The position numbers were made by a program, and so were the translations under genes. A stretch of DNA of 10,142 bases from the NCBI GenBank assembly GCA_001598975.1, contig BBXU01001837.1, positions 1 to 10,142 of the forward strand. Reading direction: 5' to 3'. Positions 1 to 8,360 of the stretch are shown one piece after another. Within the stretch, counting starts at the first letter, position 1. Every line of letters begins with the position of its first letter. This stretch comes from Parachlorella kessleri. Taxonomy: Eukaryota; Chlorophyta; Trebouxiophyceae; Chlorellales; Chlorellaceae. The notes below the pieces were generated by a model. It saw only the letters and a list, made by a program, of their open reading frames with translations. It made no database searches and was not told the DNA's origin.

Positions 1-28
1 CCTATGACCCCCCCCCCCCCCCCTGCAG
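1..28 (+). other. 3' end of an intron with poly-C tract
   Basis: The window opens inside an intron. A run of 16 C (8-23) forms the polypyrimidine tract before the TGCAG acceptor at 24-28. The exon that follows is in phase 0. Confidence 0.75.
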
Positions 29-3000
29 CATGTGGAGAACTTTGTGGTGAACGTGGCGTGTGACGACCCCGGTGCCGCGGTGGGCGCCCAGCTGGTGCTG
101 CCGCTGCTCCAGGAGAGGCTGGACGCGCGCGCCCTGGAGTTTGCAGCGCAGCGGGCGGAGCAGGCGCAGCAGGAGGTCATGCGCATGGAGGTGCGCAGCA
201 CCCTGCTGTGCGGGGGGGAGCGCTGAGCGTCTGCATGCCTCCGCTCAAGCGGAGGAGCGGTGTGGAGCACGTGGTGGCCGGGCGGTGGGGGACGTGAATG
301 CCCAGCAACAACTGCCCGTGGCTGTAAACTGTCCCTCTTTGGTGTCCACGCGTGTGTTCCCTTGAAGGGGCTTGTAAAGACAGGCTTGCCCCATGTCCCA
401 AGGGCTGGGAGCTGCGCTTCTTCCTCATGCTTCCACCCACCGGCCTGGCACTCAACCCTCCCCAGCACGGCAGTTCACACAGGGATACGAGTGCCCTTGG
501 ATATACACTCCGCATGTGTGTCCTTCCTTACGCGCTCTTGAAAGCAGAGCCGCACTCCATGCGGAGTTGCCCAGCCCTCGTCCTTATGCTGCCTCATGCC
601 CCCCTTGGCTTGCAGGCTGAGCGTGCTGAGCGTGAGCGGCAGGAGCGGGAGAAGAAGTCCAAGCAGAAGCAGAAGGCCAAGGAAAAGCTGCGCAGGTGCG
701 TGTGGGTGTGGGTGGGTGGGGGGGTGAGGGGGGGGGGGGGGATCCTGGTTGTCTGTATGCCCAGGGAACTGCAAGTAAGGCACACCTTGTGGCGGTCTGC
801 AGGCGGGCGAGCGGCCGGGAGAGAGAGTGTGTGTGTGTGTGGTGGGGGGTGGGGTGGGCGGTTCAGCCCGAGAAGCAATTTTTATAGGTGGGCCGCTGGC
901 AGGGCTGAGTGCCTGGCATGCCCTGCATATCACTGTATCGAGCAGGGTTGCCCTCTGGTGGAGGCTCTCACATCAGTTGAGTTGCATGCCAGCGTGTGCT
1001 GATTGGGGGGCGAGTGCGGTACCTGACATAGTGCCTTGACTCCCTTATGCCAATGCATTACTATGATATGCAATGTGCTGACATTGCAATGTCAGCACCT
1101 GGCTGTGCACTTCTGCTAACGAGCGGCTGTGTGAGGGCGCCTGGGAGAGATGGCAAGCCCCTACATCTGCAATTATACCGCCCGCTGTGCAGTGAGAAGG
1201 AGCGGGAGCGTGCAGAGCGCGAGGAGCGGGAGCGTGCGCAGCAGCAGGAGAAGCTGCAGGAGCAGCAGCAGAGGCAGCAGCAGGAGGAGGAGGAGAGGTG
1301 GGCGCAGTGCTGCTTGAGTGTGACCGGCGGTGCTGAGGGCGGCGGATTGCACGAAGTTCAATGGTGAATGAGAGAATAGGAGTGGTGGCCTCAAGCAGGG
1401 ATGTGCCATACCCTAAGCCGGTGGTTGGTCTAAGCCTTAGAATAGATGGGTCCAAGCAGCCAAGCCAGTCGCTACCCAGGCTGCGGCATGAGCAGCTAAA
1501 TGGGTGGTTATTGGCTGCGCAGGCGGCGGCGCGCTGATGAGCTGGAGGCGCTTCGCCGCGCTGAGGAGGAGCTGATGGAGCGCAGGCGCCAGGAGCTGCT
1601 GGCAGGTGCGCACAACCCCTCGCCTCGCCTCGCCCGGCCCGCCATCTAGCCCAGCCTAGGGCGGGGTGCGGGCCCAACCGGCCCGGCCCCGTGGTTGGTC
1701 ACCGCTAGCCATGTCAGCTCGCCCCCCGCTGACTGCCTCAGACCTGCCGCTGCCCGGCACATGGACCTTGCACATGGCTTTCCTTCAGCGAAGCGTTGGG
1801 TTCTCCCCTTGGGGGACACCCCTTGGGCTTGTCTGGTGACTGAGCAAGGCTGGGCTACTGCTGGGCGCTTGACATTGTCATGAGGCTGTGCTGTGCGCTG
1901 TGCTGCCTGCTGCCTGGTGCAGACGAGGGCTCCCACTGGCGGCAGCGCATGGAGGCGGAGCGCCTCATCGCGGCCCAGGCACAGCTCGAGCTGGGGCTGA
2001 GTCAGCAGGCGCTGGCGGTAAGCGCGCTGGCCTTGGGTTGTGCGGGGCTGGCTGCGTGGGCGCTGGGCCTGTGCCGTCATTAGTAATGGGTGGGTCTTGT
2101 CATTTCCTTGGCGCTTGTGATGATATATCGAGGTGTCCCACTATCTACTGTTGTCCCACTATCTGGATTATAGTTTTTGTGTTTCCCCTGGAGCATACCC
2201 AGCATCAACTGCCGGCCTGCGCTTGCAGACCGAGCTGAGCGACAGCGCGAACGAGGCGGAGCACCAGGATGCGCTCGCCGCCAGCAGCGGCGGCCGGGAG
2301 CTGAAGCGGCGCCCTGGCGCCCCGCGCCGCCGTGGCGCCAGCGCTGGCGGCGCCGAAGGCAGCGGCGAGGAAGGCAGCGGCAGCCGGCCGTACCCGCGGC
2401 GCCAGCAGCAGCACCCGCAAGCGGGAGGGGCCGCCAGCAGCGGTGGGATGGCCAATGGCTACCTGCATGGGCACGGTGGGGCAAACGGCCACCTAGAGAG
2501 GCCGCATCGCGGGGATGGCACCTCCCCCCATCAGCAGCAGCAGCAGCAGCAGGCGCGCTTCACCGGCCGGCCAGGCAGGGACAGCGCGCCTCGCTACAAC
2601 CACCACTACCAGGCGCAGCAGGGGCAGCAGGAGGTGCGTGGCAGGCAGATGAACCCACCCGGGAGGCCCCCCTCTTCCCAGGGCGGCCCTGCCAACCACT
2701 CCCACTTGCAGCAGCAGCAGCAGCACACTGCTGCCGCCCGGGAGCAGAGGAGGGGTGAACCTGCGCAGCCCAGCAACATGGGCTCTGCGTCACCCCAGGA
2801 CGAGCACGCTGCCGCGGCGGCTGCTGGCGCACGCGGTCTAGCCACTGGCGTGGTCAACAGCTCGCCGGAGGCAACCGGCCCTGCGCCAGGGCCTTCTGAT
2901 TTCCCCCCGCTGGTTGCGGCAGCGGCCGCGCCTGTGGCACAGCAGCCGCAGCAGGAGGCGGTGCCTGCGCCCGTGCAGGAGGAGCCAGCCTTGCCTGCTG

Positions 3001-3586
3001 GCGCTGTTGCTGCTGCACAGCCAGGGCGGCAGGCTCCGTACGAAGCAGGCCAGCAAGAACCTCAGCAGGCTGAGCAGCAGGCTCCCACAACCATCGCACC
3101 CACAGTGCCTGCTCCCCAGGCCCCTGCACTTTCTGTGCCCCCTTCCACCACAGCTGCGACTCCGCAGGCTGTAGGCCCGGGCGGGCCTGCTGTGCCTGCT
3201 GCGGCGCCACAGCAGCCGACCCCCGACCCAGCAGCTGCCCAGCCCCGCGGGCTGCCCTCCGTGGCACCAGGTGTCCTGGCGGCGGTGCCAGCAGCCCTTG
3301 TCGCTCCTGCGGCGGTGCCGCTACCGCCCCCCATGGTACCTGTGGCGCCCGCCCCCGTGCTGCCGCCCGCTGCCGCCGCTGTGTTGCCTGCTGTGGGCCC
3401 ACCTGCTCTAGGCATGCCGCCGCCGCTGCCGGGCCCGCCCCTGCCACTGCCGCGCCCAGTATCGCTGCCGGCTGCGGAGCCGCCGCGGCAGCAGGCGCAG
3501 CAGCAGCTGCCGCCAGGCAGGGAGCGTAGCAGCTCCCGGGGCTTGCCTGCCGAGGCTGCCGCCTCCAGCGCCGACCAGCCGGCGTC

Positions 3587-3621
<35 letters not shown>

Positions 3622-6600
3622 GGCTGCCGCCTGTGCTGCCGATGCCCATGCCGGGCATGCAGCTGCCCCCGCCTCACTATGCCGGGCCTCCCTTCGGGCC
3701 CATGGGCCACCCCCCTCCCGGCCACCTCCCCATCATGTACTTCCCCGCACCCCACATGCCGCCAGGCCCGGGGCCCCCCCCACAGGTACCGCCTGTCCCC
3801 TCCCTCCTACTTGTACCATAGTGTGCCGGCTCCGTGGCAGCTCAGTATGCATGAAAACTGCCATAGCAGGCGGATGTGAGCCCTGGTGGCGAGGCCGCTT
3901 GTCGTGAGCCGGTTGTCAGATATTGCGGGGTTCCTGCTAAGCTTTTACCCTGGTGGTCTACCCGTGGCTCTCTCTCACTGATAGCATGTTGGGCCCTGTC
4001 ATGGAGTCGCTACCCTTTTGTGTGTGCAGATGGTGGTACCTGGGAGGGGCGGGGCTCCACGTCCCGGCGGGCCCTTTGTGCCGCTGCCGGCCGGCATGTT
4101 CCCCTTGGTGCCCCTGCCCATGATGCAGCCGGTGCCCATGCAGGCCATCCCCTTTGGCCCAGGTGTGTGTGTGGGTGGGGGGGGGGGGGTATGAAAGGAG
4201 GGGGAATGAGGCAGGTTTTACGTGCTGTCTGTGGACAGCCTCCCTGTGCTTGATAATATGCTGGTGAGAAGAGATCGTTGCCTGGACCTCGGAGGCGAAC
4301 AGTCTGATTGTACACACAACTGTAAATGATGGCGTGGGTAAGCACATGCTGCAGGTCCAGGAGGGGCCCGGCCCCAGAGGACTCGCAGCTCTGGGCTTCG
4401 GGTGAACGCCCCAGCATTCGTGCCCTCTGGACAGCAGCAGCAGCAGCAGCAGGGGGGAGCCAGGCGTGCCAACCTAGCAGCACCCGACAGGCCCCGCTCT
4501 GAGGGAGCACTCTCTCCCCGGGATTCCCCCCAGGCAGCGCCCGTGGGTGCCAGCAACAGCCACGGCACCGGCGCACCCCAGCCAGCGCCCGCGTCGGCCC
4601 CAGGGTCTGCCGGCAGCCACAGCAGTGCATCCGTTGTTTTCCCCTCCAACGCTGTCGCTGACGGCGTCGCCGGCAGCCCTCGCGGCCCGCTGGAGCAGCC
4701 GTCGCTCGTCCACAAAGCAGCGGCCACACTGGGGGCTGCGGTGCCCGTCCGGCCAGCCGGGGACGAGGGCTTGTCCTCGAGCGCCTCGGACGGCAGTAGC
4801 AGCGGCGACCAGGTGGTACTGCAACAGCAGCAGCACCCCCAGGCACAGCAGCCGCAGCAGGGTTTTCAGCTGCCCCCCCTGCCAACCACGACGGAGCCCC
4901 GCAGGGGGGGCCAGCCAACGGCTGGGGCCTCGACACTACCAGCAGCCACCACGCAGCAGGAGCAGCGGCAGGGGGGCGCCTCCAGTTTGGTGGCCCCAAG
5001 CAGTACCATACCCAGCAGCAGCAGCAATACCGCCATCAGCCCCAGCAGCAGTACGCACCGGGCACCCCCGCCCCCGCCGCAGCGCACGCCCCAGCAGGCG
5101 GGCAGGAGTAGTGAGGCCCCGGGCGGCGCCGGGCTGCTGCCCAGGGCCCAGGTGGCGCAGCAGGCGCAGCAGGAGCAGCGCCCACACCAGCAGCTGGCGC
5201 AGCAGCAGCAGCAGCAGCAAGCACAGCGGCAGGCCAAGGCGGCGGCAGTTGAGCCGTCAGCTGTGGACCTGGAGGGCTTGCGGCTTGTCAGGGGCATGAC
5301 CAACGCCCCCGGCGCCTACAACTGCTTCCTGAATGTGGTGGTGCAGTGCCTGTGGCACCTGGCGCCCTTCCGCACAGCGCTGCTGGAGCTGCCCGCGCCC
5401 GACGGGCTCGAGGCGCGTGGCGGCGCGCCAGCAGACGTGCACGTCATGCAGGCGCTGTGGACCGTCTTCCGAGCAATGGCCGGAGGCGACATGCCCCAGC
5501 AGCAGCAGGCACAGCAGCAGCAGCAGCAGCAGCAGCAGCGGTCTCGCAGGCCTCCCGTCTCGGCAGCGCCGCTGCGTGAGGCGCTGAGCGGCCTGCGCGG
5601 CGGCGCGGCCGCGGCGGCAGCCTTTGAGCTGTCTGAAATGCATGATGCGGCGGAGGTGCTGGGGGAGCTGTTTGACTCCATGCACCGGGCACAGCTGGGG
5701 GCTGCGGCGGCCGCGGCAGGCGACCCCACGCTGCCGCGCCGCGTGCGCGTGCCTGCGGGCACAGTGGCGGCCTTGCTGTCAAGGCCAGCGGGCAGGAGCA
5801 CAGCTGGAGCGGCAGCGGCAAGGGAGGCGGTGTATGTGTCGGACCGGGACCCCGCACTGCCGGGGTCTTCTCCCCCTAGGGCGGCTGCTCCCACCATCTG
5901 GGGCAACGGCGCGGCGCTTGCCAAAGTCAAGTAAGTGCTCGGCAGGTTGCCAGGGTGATATGGGGTTTGCGCAGCAGGGGGGCTACTTGGAAGAGTGTAT
6001 TTGCCGTCTTGTCTGTGTTGGTGAGGTTCTGTGGTTTTGGTGCTGTGAAGACTAGATTGTCCGACTGCGTAGCGCTTGAGGGATGGCAGTCTGCTGGCTG
6101 CGTATGTTGTGGTTTGGGTCTTGATGTCCCAGATGTTCTGTCGGGTGGCAGGCAGTGTGGTCAGAGCAGAGCTGGGGGCGAACTGGACTGACAGGGCTTG
6201 GCCCCTGAAGATGGTCTTTGCTTTTGGCCCAGCAAGGTTGCTGAGCGCCTGCCCCAGTCAGTGGTTGCAGGCAAGCACCTGCCCTGCAGCAGTCAGCTGG
6301 CAGCCTGCACAGCGAGGGCCTGGTCATGCGGCTGTTTGGCCAGGAGGTGCAGATACTGGCCAGCCCCGACAAGGGGGGGGGCGCGGGCGACCAGCAGGCA
6401 GCGTCCTCAGCGGCAGCGCCCTCCGCCCCGGGCGGCAGCAGCACGGTGGAGGTCCTGCAGTTTGTGAAGTACTTCCACCTTGTGCCGGCGGCGGGGCTGC
6501 GCGCGGCCTTCGAAGCAGCGCAGCAGCGGGGCAGCACGAGCGGCAGCGGCGCGCCCTTTGAGACGCTGCTGCTCAGTGCGGAGGCAGGTGGAGGAGGGGC

Positions 6601-7726
6601 GGCAGCGGGGGCCGTGGGGATTGGCAGTGCCAGCAAGGGCGGCGCTGGGGGCTTCCCTGGTGGCCAGGGGGCGCCCACCCCCCAAGCCAAGCTCCTTCGC
6701 CGGCCGCAGGTCCTGGCTCTGGGCATCGTGTGGGAGTCCCCACAGGTGGGTGATGGCGGTTGGAGCCAGGCAGGCTGGCAGGAGGCTTGAACGGGCCGCG
6801 GCTTGCGTGGCGGCAGGCTTGCAGGGCTGCCCTGCCGGCAACCCAGCTCCTGGACTGCGCCTCAGCATTTGGGCAGTGTAACTTGCTTGTGCGCGCCTGC
6901 CCTCTCCCCTGTCCATGCTTGAGACAGGCAGGCCCAGCGCAGAGTGTCGGCGTGCCCCTCCCGCTCTGAGCAACGCACCAGCAGGCAGACGGGAAGTGGC
7001 CAACGGCTGCGGCGGCGCTTGAGCAAGTGTGTTTTGGTTGTCCCGGCTGTACTGCAGCATGTGGTTCGACACGCTCTCGGCTGGCTGCCTGCTACCTGCA
7101 GGCCCCAATCGATGCCATTGCCGCCACGATGCAAGCCATCGGCACCGAGCTGGACGCCGGGGGCCTTTATGTGGGCGACACATCCGGGCCCAGCTACTCG
7201 CTCAGGTGGGCCCCACACTCTCTTGCTGGACCGCCACCTGCAGCTGTATTCTCGCTGTAGTGCTCGGAGGAGTACTGCCTGTTGCTGTCTGCGGGCATGA
7301 CTGTGGCCGCAAGGGAGCTAGCCTGGGTTGTGGTTGGGCATCCTAGGGCGTCACACCTGATAATGGGAATGGCACAACAGCAGAAGCAGAAGGTAGCCTG
7401 CAATGCTGGCAAGTCTTGGGCGCCGTCTGCCAGCTGAGGCTGCACTCCAGGCACCCGCTCTTGCACTGACCCGCCTCCCCCATTGCTCACCCCTCACCTC
7501 CAACAGGTGTCTGATGTGCTACCACCGCAACCACTACCAGGCCTTTGCCCTCAGCCAGGAGGCCGGCTGCTGGCTGCGCTTTGACGACGACAAGGTGGCG
7601 GCCGTGGGGCCCTGGCCGGCGGTCGTGGCGGCCCTGGTCGGCGGCCGCATGCAGCCCTCCGTGCTGTTCTACGAGGCGCCGAGCCCTGCTGGGCGTGCTG
7701 GCCCCGCTGGGGCCGTCCTTAGCTGA
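29..7726 (+). CDS. USP53/54-like ubiquitin-specific protease, plant DUF627/DUF629 type (5'-partial, 11 exons)
   Basis: This is the C-terminal 1529 residues of a multi-exon gene whose start lies left of the window. Exons are 29-190, 616-695, 1193-1297, 1523-1605, 1923-2017, 2229-3785, 4030-4162, 4355-5930, 6271-6745, 7102-7205 and 7507-7726, ending in TGA. All introns are GT..AG, mostly ending in (T)GCAG, and all junction phases agree. Fragment order: charged coiled coil (1-175), Gln/Pro/Ala-rich linker (176-1045), USP domain (1046-1515), short tail. The Cys box GAYNCFLNVVVQCLWHL, the His box NHYQAF and FDDDKV match the USP53/USP54 and plant 'ubiquitin carboxyl-terminal hydrolase-related' branch, so the likely role is removing ubiquitin from proteins or binding ubiquitin. 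Family membership is recognised from sequence; activity and substrate are not known. The first base of exon 9 is the least certain border (6271 preferred; 6313 keeps the same frame). Retaining intron 6 would stop translation at 3819-3821, before the USP domain. Confidence 0.87.
191..615 (+). other. Intron 1 (425 bp)
   Basis: The donor GTGCGC follows GAG at 190 and the acceptor is CTTGCAG at 609-615. I see no RNA gene or conserved protein inside. TGTAA occurs at about 324 and 371, showing that this pentamer alone does not mark a transcript end here. Confidence 0.75.
704..741 (+). repeat. G-quadruplex-type tract next to the intron 2 donor
   Basis: Runs of three or more G at 704-706, 710-712, 714-716, 718-724 and 728-741 are separated by loops of 1-3 bases, meeting the usual G3+N1-7 pattern. 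It begins eight bases into the intron on the transcribed (RNA-like) strand. Confidence 0.7.
1075..1098. repeat. Perfect 24-nt palindrome in intron 2
   Basis: The arms GTGCTGACATTG and CAATGTCAGCAC are exact reverse complements with no spacer. The local sequence is much richer in A/T than the exons. The function is unknown; it could be a transposon scar or a binding site. Confidence 0.8.
1606..1922 (+). other. Intron 4 (317 bp)
   Basis: The donor GTGCGC splits a codon after its first base and the acceptor GGTGCAG restores the Asp codon at the start of exon 5. Nothing else is recognised inside. Confidence 0.72.
2532..2552 (+). repeat. (CAG)7, polyglutamine in exon 6
   Basis: Seven uninterrupted CAG codons in the gene's reading frame encode Gln 277-283 of the fragment. 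Confidence 0.9.
3588..3620 (+). repeat. (CAG)11, polyglutamine in exon 6
   Basis: Eleven pure CAG codons, the longest uninterrupted triplet run in the window, encode Gln 629-639 of the fragment. Confidence 0.92.
4163..4189 (+). repeat. GT repeat and 13-G run at the intron 7 donor
   Basis: Intron 7 (4163-4354) starts with a GT repeat, then GGGT and 13 consecutive G (4177-4189). Like intron 2, its 5' end could form a G-quadruplex in RNA. Confidence 0.7.
4396..4425 (+). other. PAM2-like motif in the linker
   Basis: The ten codons at the start of exon 8 read LRVNAPAFVP (fragment residues 753-762), followed by Ser-Gly and a polyglutamine run. The PAM2 consensus is roughly L-N-x-x-A-x-x-F-x-P. 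Leu, Ala, Phe and Pro match in spacing, with Arg where Asn is usual. PAM2 peptides bind the MLLE domain of poly(A)-binding protein and typically lie in disordered regions such as this one. The function here is inferred from the motif only. Confidence 0.5.
4432..4452 (+). repeat. (CAG)7, polyglutamine in exon 8
   Basis: Seven pure CAG codons lie two codons after the PAM2-like motif and encode Gln 765-771. Confidence 0.9.
5200..5220 (+). repeat. (CAG)6CAA, polyglutamine just before the USP domain
   Basis: Six CAG codons and one CAA encode Gln 1021-1027. The sequence then passes through AQRQAKAAA into the USP domain. Confidence 0.88.
5497..5538 (+). repeat. (CAG)4GCA(CAG)9, polyglutamine inside the USP domain
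   Basis: Four CAG, one GCA and nine CAG codons encode residues 1120-1133, between the Cys box (Cys1062) and the EMHDAAEV helix (from 1166). It is a low-complexity insertion into the catalytic fold. Confidence 0.9.
5931..6270 (+). other. Intron 8 (340 bp)
   Basis: The donor GTAAGTGC follows AA of a Lys codon. The preferred acceptor is GGTTGCAG at 6263-6270, which restores the Lys codon and opens exon 9 as QAPALQQSAG. A second acceptor, CTGCACAG ending at 6312, keeps the same frame and would drop 14 codons. Nothing else is recognised inside. Confidence 0.6.
6746..7101 (+). other. Intron 9 (356 bp)
   Basis: The donor GTGGGT and acceptor ACCTGCAG are in phase 0, between ESPQ and APID. The USP53/54 and plant proteins have continuous sequence at this point, which supports removal of these bases. 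Nothing else is recognised inside. Confidence 0.78.
7206..7506 (+). other. Intron 10 (301 bp)
   Basis: The donor GTGGGC and acceptor TCCAACAG split an Arg codon in phase 2 just before CLMCYHRNHY, the His-box exon. Nothing else is recognised inside. Confidence 0.78.
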
Positions 7727-8332
7727 GGGTTTGAAGCAGGCGTCAGCAGCAGGCTGGGGATTGCCGCGGGGTTGGAGGTGTGAAAGCCCGGAGGCCGCTG
7801 GGTGGGCTTGTGGCAAGGGCGGTGCGGTAGGCGGGTCAGAATAAAGGCAGTGGAGGGCAGCTTGGTGGCTTGCTGCAGTGACAGGCTTCAGGAGCGTAGG
7901 TAGCGGGTGTGGATAAGGTAGTTCGTGGACTAGCGGGGCGAGTGGTTAGGCGGTTGTTGGAAAGGAGGAAGCGCACATGAAGAGATCATGCTTGATGTTT
8001 GTGGACGGGCTGAGTGCTCTATGAGAGCCGCCTCATGAACTTCGGGTGATTAGTTGAAGATTTTGGGGACGGCACGAGGGAGGGCAGCAGCCAAGCCTGG
8101 TGCGGCTGGCGGCACCTGGCAAGGGGATTTAACTTTGCAGTCAGTGTTAATGCGCAAGCTTTGCTCGGGATTGCTAACATTGCTCCAAGCTGGCTGCTGG
8201 GCGTCGAGGCGGCATCTGTGGGGCGGCCATGAGCACATATTGTTCTCCTGAATACTTGGGTAGCTTGAAAATAGCGCGCCTTGCAGCCCACCTTGCTGGT
8301 TGCCTTGTTTCCCCTCTGCCAAGCCCTTCTGC

Positions 8333-8360
8333 CGGCCCTGCTTCCGGGCTTGCAGGGCCG
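8333..8360 (+). repeat. Hairpin-forming inverted repeat in the 3' UTR
   Basis: A 9-bp perfect stem (CGGCCCTGC with GCAGGGCCG) surrounds a 10-nt loop. It may be an RNA structure within the 3' UTR; no function is assigned. Confidence 0.5.

Larger units (their letters stand above)
696..1192 (+). other. Intron 2 (497 bp) with G-rich 5' end and a palindrome
   Basis: The donor is GTGCGT and the acceptor CTGTGCAG. The first 46 bases are very G-rich with a run of 14 G. A (GA)n(GT)n stretch lies at about 820-840 and a 24-nt palindrome at 1075-1098. No coding exon is visible inside. Confidence 0.75.
29..2017 (+). other. Charged coiled-coil segment (exons 1-5)
   Basis: Exons 1-5 (29-190, 616-695, 1193-1297, 1523-1605, 1923-2017) encode fragment residues 1-175. 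The first 35 or so residues (HVENFVVNV..LVLPLLQERLD) look folded. After that the chain is almost unbroken Glu/Arg/Lys/Gln/Ala, for example AERERQEREKKSKQKQK and EKERERAEREERERAQQQ, then LRRAEEELMERRRQELL. This is a long helix or coiled coil. Plant relatives have a similar Lys/Glu-rich stretch between DUF629 and the USP domain, so the missing upstream part would be expected to hold DUF627 and DUF629. That expectation is inference. Junction phases are 0, 2, 2, 1, 0. Confidence 0.75.
2229..5274 (+). other. Low-complexity Gln/Pro/Ala-rich linker (exons 6, 7 and first part of 8)
   Basis: Fragment residues 176-1045 come from exon 6 (2229-3785), exon 7 (4030-4162) and the first 920 bases of exon 8. 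Polyglutamine runs lie at about residues 277-283, 629-639, 765-771 and 1021-1027. Alanine runs and a Pro/Met-rich part near the exon 6/7 boundary (GPMGHPPPGHLPIMYFPAP, PLPMMQPVPMQAIPFGP) complete it. An Arg/Gly-containing patch (FTGRPGRDSAPRYNHHYQ) and a short SDFPPL occur in exon 6. No folded domain is visible, so it is probably disordered. The open frame runs through both large exons with consistent splice phases, which argues that it is one gene rather than two. Confidence 0.8.
5275..7681 (+). other. USP (peptidase C19) catalytic domain, exons 8-11
   Basis: The domain covers fragment residues 1046-1515, longer than a typical USP core because of low-complexity inserts. The Cys box places the nucleophile at Cys1062 (codon 5323-5325). 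EMHDAAEVLGELFDSMHR (from residue 1166) matches the conserved helix after the Cys box in relatives. LVMRLFGQEV and FVKYFHLVPAAGLR are in exon 9. PQVLALGIVWESPQ and the start of exon 10 (APIDAIAATMQAIGTELD) match the strand and helix before the His box. His1466 (codon 7532-7534) is followed 17 residues later by Asp1483 in FDDDKV, the same spacing as His464 to Asp481 in human USP7. The domain ends at GRMQPSVLFYEAP. The zinc-ribbon cysteines of relatives are absent: exon 9 encodes no cysteine at all. Confidence 0.9.

Noticed and set aside
352..1002. A 216-codon open frame across intron 1, exon 2 and intron 2
   Set aside because: Only the part matching exon 2 (616-695) looks like protein. The rest is GT-repeat and intron sequence with no family resemblance.
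2854..3447. Long open frames antisense to exon 6 (also 3062-3658)
   Set aside because: They are mirror images of the CAG and GCN-rich sense codons and have homopolymer-like content. The sense frame is tied to the USP domain by splice phase.
3660..4162. Resemblance of the Met/Pro-rich exon 6/7 part to the Pro-rich region of plant LARP1 proteins
   Set aside because: The likeness is compositional only. No La or DM15 domain is seen, so no homology is claimed.
4010..4999. A 329-codon minus-strand frame
   Set aside because: It crosses two introns and exons of the sense gene and shows no recognisable domain. It is a by-product of GC-rich sequence with few stops.
5257..5930. Minus-strand frames opposite the USP Cys exon
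   Set aside because: The plus frame carries the conserved Cys box; the antisense frames are Ala/Ser/Cys runs complementary to CAG and GCN codons.
7840..7845. AATAAA as the poly(A) signal 114 bases after the stop
   Set aside because: Not excluded, but chlorophyte genes usually use TGTAA, and the G/T-rich composition runs a further 1.3 kb.
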